NCBI GenBank assembly: GCA_902595065.1
Contig: CACJOM010000001.1
Coordinates: 255,463 to 319,462 of the forward strand
Direction: 5' to 3'
From: an uncultured SAR86 cluster bacterium
Lineage (GTDB): Bacteria; Pseudomonadota; Gammaproteobacteria; Magnimaribacterales; D2472
Length of the DNA: 64,000 bases
Every line of letters starts with the position of its first letter. The stretch's first letter is position 1. Shown one piece after another: positions 57,127 to 64,000 of this stretch. Both the position numbers and the translations under genes were made by a program. Below the pieces are notes generated by a model. It made no database searches. It worked only from the letters and a program-made list of their open reading frames with translations, and had not been told where the DNA came from.

Positions 57127-58157
57127 TGGAAGATTCTAAATTTTTAAGGGCTCTTAACCTTCAGCCAAACTCAATCCCACCAGTATGGTTTATGCGTCAA
57201 GCTGGCAGATATCTTCCTGAATATCAAAAAATTAGAAAAAATTACTCTAATTTTTTAGATATGTGCAAACAGCCTAAAACATGCGCTGAACTTGCAATGC
57301 AACCGATCGAAAGGTTTGATTTAGATGCTTCTATTCTTTTTTCAGATATCCTGACAATACCTGATGCATTAAATCTTGGCCTTGCTTTCTATGAGGGAGA
57401 AGGGCCAAAATTTAGTAATCCAATTTCATCTCCAGATGATATAAAAAAATTAATCCCTTTTGATATTAATAACTTAGGTTATGTATTCAAAGCGGTTGAA
57501 GAGACTAAGAATCTATTACCTAATGATATACCTCTAATTGGTTTTTGTGGCAGTCCGTGGACGTTAGCAGCATATTCAATTGAAGGCGGGGGCTCGAAAA
57601 ATTTTAATAAAACAAAAAAGTTTATGAGGGAATATCCAAATGAGCTTCAAAATTTTTTAGAAATTCTTAGTAGTGCATGCTTTGATTATCTGAAGCAGCA
57701 GGTTTTAAGTGGCGTAAATACTCTGCAAATCTTTGATTCATGGGCAGACTTGTTATCGGACAATGAATTGGAGAGATTTTCTTTAAAATATACTCGAATG
57801 CTTGCTGAGTTATTAAAAAAAGACCCGGTAACAGCAGATATTCCAATAATTTTATTTGAAAAATCTCCTAACAAAAAAGTTGAAGACTTGGTTTTTAAAG
57901 AAATAACTTGTGTCAGCCTGTATTGGCAGGAAGATATTGAAAGGATCTCTAAAAATCTCATAGGCCTTTTTGCTATTCAGGGAAATCTTGACCCGAAAGT
58001 ATTGCTAAGGTCCGACGAATCTATTTGGCAGGAAACTAAAAGAATCTGCAATGTCATGAAGGAATATCCAGGATTTATTTTTAATCTTGGTCATGGCATA
58101 ACGCCCGATATTGATCCCAATAAAGTCCAAGTAATGATTGATGCAATAAGGCAATAG
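57126..58157 (+). CDS. hemE: Uroporphyrinogen decarboxylase
   Basis: Removes four carboxyl groups from uroporphyrinogen III in haem synthesis. PPVWFMRQAGRYLPEYQKIR near the N-terminus is the hallmark, followed by SILFSDILTIPDALN, GFCGSPWTLAAYSIEGGGSK, IFDSWADLL and C-terminal FNLGHGITPDIDPNKV. ATG 57126 shares its A with the gltD stop (TAATG); the 343 residues match the family. gltB-gltD-hemE is a known order in Pseudomonas-like genomes. Confidence 0.95.
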
Positions 58158-58272
58158 TGACGTTAAATATACAATTCCAATAGCTAGTTAGAATTTACCT
58201 AATAGTAAAAAAATAGTCATATACATTCATTTTGGTTATGATTAATTTAATTTTTCATATTTAAGGGGATAT

Positions 58273-60561
58273 ATGTTTATTAAACGTTTTTTTAACCTGG
58301 TCTTTGCGACCGTCTTATTTACTTGGGCTCCACCAGCCTTTTCACAGACTCTTGAAGAAGTTGTAGTTACAGCTCAGATAAGAGAGCAGAGCCTTCAAGA
58401 TGTGCCAATTTCTGTATCAGCAATTGCTGGAGAGGATATTGCTGATCGAAGCGTCGATAACCTTCAATCACTATCTGCTTCTGTTCCAAACTTTATGGTG
58501 GTTGAAACCCAAATTGATACTTCAATATCTATTCGTGGGGTTAGATCAGGTGCCAACAAAGGTTTTGAGCAATCTGTACCTATGAACTTCGATGGTGTTG
58601 TTTATCCAAGAAGTCAACTAGCAAGAACTCCACTGGTTGATTTGGAAAGAGTTGAAGTTTTAAGAGGTCCACAACCAACTCTATTTGGTAAAAATGCAAT
58701 TGGTGGTGCTGTAAGTATTACATCAGCAAAGCCAACAGAAGAATTTGAGGGTAAATTTTCTACATCTCATGAATCTGACCATGGTGAAGATCAATCACTT
58801 TTAGTTTTATCTGGCGCTTTATCTGACAATCTTCTTGGAAGGCTGACTGTTTCAACTAGAGAGATGGACGGATGGATTACAAATACAAACATGAAAAGAA
58901 TCGAGCCACAAAGAGATGAAACATATATCAGAGGTCAGCTCGCATGGACAGCTGGTGATGTTGATTTCAACTTAAAAGTTGAGACTGCTGACTTTGATTC
59001 TGTCGGTTATGCCATGGAAGCTCTTGCACCTCAAGACGGGTATAGCCTTGTTTTTGCTGGGCCCATTGCAGTAGAAACAAATGAAGACTGGGTCAGATCT
59101 AGCGGCGAAACTTTCAGCCAAAATACTATGGATAATTTTGTTTTAACTGCTAACTATCCAATGGATGGTGGGGGGACCCTAACTTCTATAACAGGTCATG
59201 TTGAGTATGATTCATATGAAGTTCTTGATGTTGACTATGTTGGCCTTGAAATCCTAGATGGCACAAATCAAACTGAAAAGTACGATCAATGGTCTCAAGA
59301 AATTCGATATACCTCACCTGGAGGAGAAGATGTTGACTATATCGTTGGTGCATATTTCCAAACTGCAGATGTTGATGTAACTGATTACGTGCCATTGGGC
59401 TCATTCCTTGCGCTTGCAGGACCTCCAGTTTCATTATTAGTTGGAACAAATTGGGATAGACTTTACGCGCAATCATCTGATATGTACTCTGTTTTTGGCC
59501 AAGCTGATATTAATCTTCAAGGAAATTGGAGATTAACTCTTGGTGCAAGATATTCCAATGAGGACAAAGACGGGAGTAGAAAGTTAACCCTGGATGGGAC
59601 TGGAACTGCATTGGCTGGTTCGCCATTATTAAACGTTTTGTGGGCTGGAGTTCTAAATGTTGGCCCTCATGACGTAGCTAGTAGTAGAAGTGAAAACTCT
59701 TTTGATCCAATGGTTCGATTAAGTTATGACTTATCTGACAACTCTCAAATGTATGTTTCATACACTGAGGGCTCTAAAGCTGGTGGTTTTGATATTCGTG
59801 GTAACTCAATCCCTGGAACTCCATTAGTTTCAAGCGCAGGTGGATGGGAGTTTGAAGAAGAAAATGCTACCAACATTGAATGGGGCTACAAAATGAAATC
59901 TGATAGAGCGTCATTCGACTTCACTTACTTTACGACTGAATACGATGATCTGCAAACAAGTGTCTTTGATGGTGTGTTGGGCTTTAAAGTTGGAAATGCT
60001 TCAGCTGCAGAGTTGGATGGCTTTGAAATGCAAGGAAGATACCTTCTTACAGATAACTTAGAGTTTTATGCCTCTATGGCAAGTCTAGACTACAAATTCA
60101 CTGATTGGAAAAACAGTCAGTGCGCATACGGTGAGGCTGCCACAAATGGTATTTATTGTGACAGATCTGGTGCCAGCGTTATTCTTGCTCCTGAAGATAC
60201 AGCTAATGCTGGATTTGCATATGATACTGTGCTGTCTAACAACTGGGCATTTGATGCAAATTTAAATGTTGATTATTCATCAGAGTACTTTATAACTACT
60301 AACCTTGATAAAAATATCAAAGAAAGCGGCTACTCAAAAGTTGGTTTGGTGCTTGGCTTAACAAGCTCAGATGGTAAATGGAGAGTATCATTGATTGGTG
60401 ATAATTTAACTGATGAAAGAATTAAAGTAGTTGGTGGAACCATACCTCTTGCAAGAACCTTTGTAAGACTTGCATCAGGCGGAGCTCTAGATGGAATAGC
60501 TTACGATGCAATCTATGCTAGACCAAAAAATATAGCTATTAAATTAGATTATAATTTTTAA
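58273..60561 (+). CDS. TonB-dependent outer-membrane receptor
   Basis: A 762-residue TonB-dependent transporter. Signal peptide about residues 1-25 (FFNLVFATVLFTWAPPAFSQ). TLEEVVVTAQIREQSLQDVP starts the plug, with ISIRGVRSGANKG and VEVLRGPQPTLFGKNAIGGA. The barrel region includes YVSYTEGSKAGGFDIRGNSI and ends in NIAIKLDYNF with terminal Phe. AAGGGG precedes the ATG. A terminator follows, then a convergent thiolase / carotenoid oxygenase / monooxygenase operon, which may act on the imported compound. The ligand is unknown; SAR86-like genomes carry many such receptors. Confidence 0.93.
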   Translation: MFIKRFFNLVFATVLFTWAPPAFSQTLEEVVVTAQIREQSLQDVPISVSAIAGEDIADRSVDNLQSLSASVPNFMVVETQIDTSISIRGVRSGANKGFEQSVPMNFDGVVYPRSQLARTPLVDLERVEVLRGPQPTLFGKNAIGGAVSITSAKPTEEFEGKFSTSHESDHGEDQSLLVLSGALSDNLLGRLTVSTREMDGWITNTNMKRIEPQRDETYIRGQLAWTAGDVDFNLKVETADFDSVGYAMEALAPQDGYSLVFAGPIAVETNEDWVRSSGETFSQNTMDNFVLTANYPMDGGGTLTSITGHVEYDSYEVLDVDYVGLEILDGTNQTEKYDQWSQEIRYTSPGGEDVDYIVGAYFQTADVDVTDYVPLGSFLALAGPPVSLLVGTNWDRLYAQSSDMYSVFGQADINLQGNWRLTLGARYSNEDKDGSRKLTLDGTGTALAGSPLLNVLWAGVLNVGPHDVASSRSENSFDPMVRLSYDLSDNSQMYVSYTEGSKAGGFDIRGNSIPGTPLVSSAGGWEFEEENATNIEWGYKMKSDRASFDFTYFTTEYDDLQTSVFDGVLGFKVGNASAAELDGFEMQGRYLLTDNLEFYASMASLDYKFTDWKNSQCAYGEAATNGIYCDRSGASVILAPEDTANAGFAYDTVLSNNWAFDANLNVDYSSEYFITTNLDKNIKESGYSKVGLVLGLTSSDGKWRVSLIGDNLTDERIKVVGGTIPLARTFVRLASGGALDGIAYDAIYARPKNIAIKLDYNF

Positions 60562-60580
60562 TCTATTTAATTGATAACTT

Positions 60581-60610
60581 AAAAGCCTCATTTTATAGTG
60601 AGGCTTTTTT
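60581..60610 (+). terminator. Rho-independent terminator, probably bidirectional
   Basis: Ten-base arms AAAAGCCTCA (60581-60590) and TGAGGCTTTT (60599-60608) around an 8-base loop, followed by more T on the plus strand. It ends the TonB receptor transcript. Because the left arm begins with A-rich sequence it could also stop the convergent thiolase transcript, whose stop codon at 60609-60611 touches it. Confidence 0.88.
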
Positions 60611-61808
60611 ATATCCTCTCAATTAAAATAGCGGTGCCAGCTCCAGCCGCGCCGCTGGTTGCAACAATTCCGATTGAAAGATCTTGTCTTTCAAGTTCAT
60701 CAACTAATGTTGACATCATTATAGAACCAGTGGCTCCCATTGGATGACCAAGAGCAATGCAGCCACCGTTAACATTTAGTTTTTCATCATCAATTTTTAA
60801 TTCTTGCTGACAATGAATCATTGTTGATGCAAAGGCTTCATGTATTTCAAATAAATCTACATCAGCAACTTTTAAATTATTTTGTGAAAGTATTTTTTGC
60901 GTAGCTAAGATACAACCTGATAAAACTAATAAAGGATCATCATTTACTGTTGCAACTGAGATAATTTTTGCTCTAGCTCTATGTCCATTTTCTTGAATTT
61001 TTTGATTTGAAAGCAGAGTGATAGATGCAGCATCTGCCATTGCTGGAGAGTTACCTGCTGTATGCACATGAGAGATCTCTTTTAAATTACGAAAAAGATT
61101 TAATTGAGCTTGATCTACACCCTGCTCTCCTAGATTCTTAAAACTGGGCTCTAATGCAGCCAAGCTTTCTAGGGTTGTATCGGGTCTAATGCATTCATCC
61201 TCTACACAATGAATTAATTTACTCTCACATGTAATTGGAATTATTGACTTAAAGTAATTATTTTTTTGAGCATTTAATGCATTTTGCTGAGATTTTAGTG
61301 CTTGCTTATCTACATCATCTCTTGAAATATCAAAAAGACTGGCAATCAGATCAGCCCCACTGCCCATTAAAAAAATCTTTGCTCTTCCAGCTATCTCAAT
61401 GTCACTCCAAATTGCTGCTTCATCAGAAAGCATAGGTACCCTCGACATCATTTCTACTCCACCAGCAATAACATTATTTGCTTGCTGAGATTGAACTTTC
61501 AAACAAGCTAAATTTATTGCGTCCAAACTGGATGAACAAAATCTGTTGATCGTCAATCCAGAAATTGAGTCTGGATACCCAGAAAATAAGGTTGATACTT
61601 TTGCAATATTGCCAGCCTGCTCACCATGCTGAGTAACACAACCCAAAATTACTTCATCAATAGAATGTAAATTAAGAAAATTTTTTTGTTCAAAGTCTTT
61701 ATATAAATAGTCTAGTAATTCATATGGATTTAGCTTATTCAGTCCACCCCTATTATTAGCGCGAGCTCTCGGTGTTCTTATCGAATCAACGATGTATACA
61801 GGATCCAT
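60609..61808 (-). CDS. Thiolase-family protein lacking the second catalytic cysteine
   Basis: A 399-residue thiolase homologue. The nucleophile Cys is present in NRFCSSSLDAINLACL near residue 90, as are EIHEAFASTM and the His of GGCIALGHPMGATGS. At the C-terminus, where active thiolases have C-x-G-G-G-x-G, this protein reads VATSGAAGAGTAILIER, with Ser in place of the acid/base Cys. The substitution could abolish or alter the condensation reaction. It is the last gene of a transcript with carotenoid oxygenase and a flavin monooxygenase. Start ATG 61808. Confidence 0.87.
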   Translation of the reverse strand: MDPVYIVDSIRTPRARANNRGGLNKLNPYELLDYLYKDFEQKNFLNLHSIDEVILGCVTQHGEQAGNIAKVSTLFSGYPDSISGLTINRFCSSSLDAINLACLKVQSQQANNVIAGGVEMMSRVPMLSDEAAIWSDIEIAGRAKIFLMGSGADLIASLFDISRDDVDKQALKSQQNALNAQKNNYFKSIIPITCESKLIHCVEDECIRPDTTLESLAALEPSFKNLGEQGVDQAQLNLFRNLKEISHVHTAGNSPAMADAASITLLSNQKIQENGHRARAKIISVATVNDDPLLVLSGCILATQKILSQNNLKVADVDLFEIHEAFASTMIHCQQELKIDDEKLNVNGGCIALGHPMGATGSIMMSTLVDELERQDLSIGIVATSGAAGAGTAILIERI

Positions 61809-61812
61809 ATAT

Positions 61813-63270
61813 TTAGGATTTTAGATCAGATTTTTGAGCCCAGGTTGCATGGGTGCCTGAACAAATCTGATGTGGCAATGGAATATTACAAACTGGCCCC
61901 TGCTCAATATCTTTTGCATCAAATAATAAGCAAGATGAGCTTTTTTCTCTAACATCATTACTGATGGTTACTAGGTATCCATCATCTTCATCAATTGCTC
62001 CAGTTTTAGGAGCAAAACTGACTTCGCTTATAAAAACATGCTTTGGGAAAATATATTTACTTAAAGAGTTCTTCTGATGATCATGTTTGGTTATTCCATT
62101 AAAAGTAAAATGGCCCTTAGTTGGAACCATGCTGTATGTATATCTATGCTCTACGCCAGCAATGTGCTGATTGATAACTCCAAACTCTATTGTTTCATTG
62201 CAAATATCTTCTTCAGTTGTTGCTCCAGTTTTTAGATTAAACTTCCATCTATGTAATCTGGGTTTTAACAAAGAGAAATCTAAAAAAGCCATCATCCTTT
62301 CAAGTCCCGGTGGCGCATCGACATAATTTTCAGGCCATGGGTGCTCTTGAAAATACCCTTCTAAGATTAACTCATCGCCAACCTCATATGCATTATTCCA
62401 ATGAAGAACATAAGTTGGATCAGCTTCAAACCATTTAATTTCTTCAGGATTACCATATCTTGGAATAACAGCAAACCTTGAAGGCAAGTCATGCAGTCTT
62501 GTGGCATGAATTCCTTTTTTAAGCATCTCCTGATCCCAAAAAAGAGGCAAATCATTGATGATCGAGTAGTTCTTACTAAAAGCCATATCATGTGGCAACC
62601 TTGGCCCAGGTAATTCAACAGGAATAAAATGTTTTAAATTTTGATTTTTATCAACCACTCCATAATTTAAAAATGGAGCATGTTTTGAATAATTAAAAAA
62701 CATAAGCTCGCCTGTTGCTAAATCAACTTTTGGGTGTGCTGATAAGCCGCTTGCAGGCACCCAGTTTGCTTTTTTTTGAGTTTCTAGTGTAAAAGGGTCT
62801 AATTGATACCCCTCTCCACATTGATAAAATGTTGAAAGTGGTTCTCCTGCATGGACAATAATGTCAGTAGATGATGAGTCTTTAATACCGCCTTGTGCGC
62901 CCCATCCAGGAAGCAAAGATGAGCCTGTTCTCTCCATAAGACCAGCCCACATTGATTTTCCCATTTCCTGTTCAACTAAAAATCCTTCGGTTCGAATAAA
63001 TTTATTTACATAATTTGCTTTACCATTATCAAAATTAATTGAATGGATCATCCCATCTCCATCAAAGGGATGAAAGCGACCAATTGGTTCATGAACCTGA
63101 TTTTCAGTATTTCTGTAATAAGCCCCTTCTATATCTTCAGGAATATCCCCAAGCGCATTTAAATCAGTGACTTCATACTCATCATAATTAGGCACCCACG
63201 CATCCTTCAGATATGGATGATCATGAGTTTTGATTGAGGATTGAACGGTATTAATTTTTTTAGTTTTCAT
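61813..63270 (-). CDS. Carotenoid oxygenase family protein
   Basis: Non-haem iron dioxygenase of the carotenoid/lignostilbene cleavage family, 485 residues. Near the N-terminus is DIPEDIEGAYYRNTENQ and RFHPFDGDGMIHSINF. Candidate iron-ligand histidines appear in order in SAHPKVDLATGELMFF, LPHDMAFSKNYSII, YVLHWNNAYEVGDELILEGY and the C-terminal SGTHATW. ATG 63270, preceded by a GGGGGCAGGG stretch, is preferred over the longer TTG/ATG start at 63300. The substrate may be a carotenoid, apocarotenoid or stilbene; a role in retinal supply cannot be excluded, but Blh-type enzymes are a different family. Confidence 0.9.
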   Translation of the reverse strand: MKTKKINTVQSSIKTHDHPYLKDAWVPNYDEYEVTDLNALGDIPEDIEGAYYRNTENQVHEPIGRFHPFDGDGMIHSINFDNGKANYVNKFIRTEGFLVEQEMGKSMWAGLMERTGSSLLPGWGAQGGIKDSSSTDIIVHAGEPLSTFYQCGEGYQLDPFTLETQKKANWVPASGLSAHPKVDLATGELMFFNYSKHAPFLNYGVVDKNQNLKHFIPVELPGPRLPHDMAFSKNYSIINDLPLFWDQEMLKKGIHATRLHDLPSRFAVIPRYGNPEEIKWFEADPTYVLHWNNAYEVGDELILEGYFQEHPWPENYVDAPPGLERMMAFLDFSLLKPRLHRWKFNLKTGATTEEDICNETIEFGVINQHIAGVEHRYTYSMVPTKGHFTFNGITKHDHQKNSLSKYIFPKHVFISEVSFAPKTGAIDEDDGYLVTISNDVREKSSSCLLFDAKDIEQGPVCNIPLPHQICSGTHATWAQKSDLKS

Positions 63271-64000
63271 GCCCTGCCCCCTGCACAAACTCAAATTCAA
63301 GTTTATGAACTATAGATTCTACGCTTTCTATATTTTTTATTAAACCAACACCCTGTCCTGCTGACCAAATATCTTTCCATGCTTTAATCTTATCCTGTGA
63401 GGCGGAAACGTTAAAACCATCTGTATTTGAATCTAAATTATCAGGATCTAAGTTATTATTAATTATGCTGTCTTTTAAATAATAAGCATCTGCTCCTGTA
63501 AAAAGATTGGTCAACCTTAAATCATCATAAGTTGAATTGATAATCATTGATTTATATTCATTAACCGCATTGCTCTCTTGAGCTGAAATAAACCTTGTAC
63601 CCATATAACTAAGATCCGCGCCTAATAATTTAGCAGCCCTAATATGGTTTCCGGTAGAAATTGAGCCAGCTAAAACTATCAGCCCATCAAAAAACTCTCT
63701 AACATATGCTGTGAATGAGAAGGGAGAAAGATGACCAGTGTGGCCTCCTGCTCCATGACAAATAAGAGCCATTCCATCGACATCCATATCAGCACAACGG
63801 CGAGCAAAATTAATATTATTAACATCAGCTATTACCATTCCTCCATATGCATGCACTGTTTCAATAACTCTTTCAGGACTTCCTAAAGCTGTAATTACAA
63901 TTTTTGGTTTAAACTTTTTAATTAAATCTAATTCCTCTGTAAATCGATCATAGGTTTTGTGGGTAATCATATTAAATGCCCATGGATTTGAAGTAGAGCT
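63260..64000 (-). CDS. Nitronate monooxygenase-like flavoprotein, N-terminus cut by window edge
   Basis: C-terminal 247 residues of a 2-nitropropane dioxygenase/nitronate monooxygenase family FMN protein; the reading frame stays open to the window edge (codons before ATG 63970 give SSTSNPWAFN), so the gene begins outside. ALICHGAGGHTGHLSPFSF contains the catalytic-position His and glycine loop, and LAGSISTGNHIRAAKLLGAD with YMGTRFISAQES forms the FMN phosphate site. In many genomes such proteins act on nitroalkanes or serve as enoyl reductases, so the true substrate is open. It overlaps the carotenoid oxygenase start by 11 bases. Confidence 0.85.
   Translation of the reverse strand, partial: SSTSNPWAFNMITHKTYDRFTEELDLIKKFKPKIVITALGSPERVIETVHAYGGMVIADVNNINFARRCADMDVDGMALICHGAGGHTGHLSPFSFTAYVREFFDGLIVLAGSISTGNHIRAAKLLGADLSYMGTRFISAQESNAVNEYKSMIINSTYDDLRLTNLFTGADAYYLKDSIINNNLDPDNLDSNTDGFNVSASQDKIKAWKDIWSAGQGVGLIKNIESVESIVHKLEFEFVQGAGHEN

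Noticed and set aside
58232..58261. Promoter TTGGTT-18-CATATT upstream of the second TonB receptor
   Set aside because: Transcription would begin about five bases before the ATG, inside the good AAGGGG ribosome site, so it cannot be the main promoter.

Overview
The window is AT-rich, densely packed bacterial chromosome: genes commonly overlap by 1-20 bases and no gene-free stretch exceeds about 170 bases. The gene set (ubiG-mupP-yciK, scpA-scpB-rluB, waaA and an LpxL-type acyltransferase, slmA, mrcA-aroK-aroB, gltB/gltD/hemE, hflK-hflC-purA, two large TonB-dependent receptors, thiolases and acyl-CoA dehydrogenases) points to a Gram-negative gammaproteobacterium. The compact style, the SusC-independent TonB receptors and the fatty-acid or terpenoid catabolic genes resemble streamlined marine lineages of the SAR86 type. 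That lineage is an inference; there is no rRNA here to prove it. I see no tRNA, rRNA, CRISPR array, insertion sequence or prophage.

Layout. 1-2290: proton-translocating transhydrogenase (pntA, start of pntAB) and an SDR. 2377-4470: ubiG-mupP-yciK. 4448-7107 (minus): HhH-GPD glycosylase, rluB, scpB, scpA. 7274-9692: DAHP synthase followed by a pair of replication genes that look like domesticated lambda O/P-type helicase-loading factors. 9781-13790: a two-gene RND exporter behind an 18-base palindrome; its adaptor lacks the usual alpha-hairpin. 13825-16793: xseB-ispA-dxs, convergent with 16785-20285 (minus): LETM1-like gene, thiolase, thiL, pgpA, ribA. 20337-25668 (minus): TonB receptor and two acyl-CoA dehydrogenases. 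25830-31395: nth, glyA, nrdR, ribD, ribBA, ribH, nusB. 31397-39377 (minus): DUF3604 protein, purA, hflC, hflK, miaA, a P-II protein, waaA. 39439-43872: acyltransferase plus an uncharacterised group of two methyltransferases, an alpha/alpha-toroid protein and a GT4 glycosyltransferase. 43886-46823: ilvE, phosphomannomutase, slmA. 46820-58157: mrcA, aroK, aroB, an inverted gltB, a gltD with an integrase-like N-terminal extension, hemE. 58273-64000: TonB receptor facing a thiolase / carotenoid oxygenase / nitronate monooxygenase operon.

How the parts work together. Much of the window is core metabolism: riboflavin (ribA, ribD, ribBA, ribH; riboflavin synthase itself is not here), isoprenoid precursors (dxs, ispA) feeding ubiquinone (ubiG), shikimate (DAHP synthase, aroB, aroK), glutamate synthesis and its P-II nitrogen signal, and envelope construction (waaA, acyltransferase, mrcA, mupP, pgpA, phosphomannomutase). 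Two modules look like nutrient scavenging: TonB receptor + acyl-CoA dehydrogenases near 20-26 kb, and TonB receptor + carotenoid oxygenase + thiolase + flavin monooxygenase at 58-64 kb.

The strongest leads for something new are the GltD protein with an N-terminal segment resembling the arm-binding domain of tyrosine integrases, beside a gltB that has been flipped out of its operon; the O/P-like replication gene pair; the hairpin-less RND adaptor; and the toroid/methyltransferase/glycosyltransferase cluster. All functional statements rest on reading motifs by eye; no database search was run.
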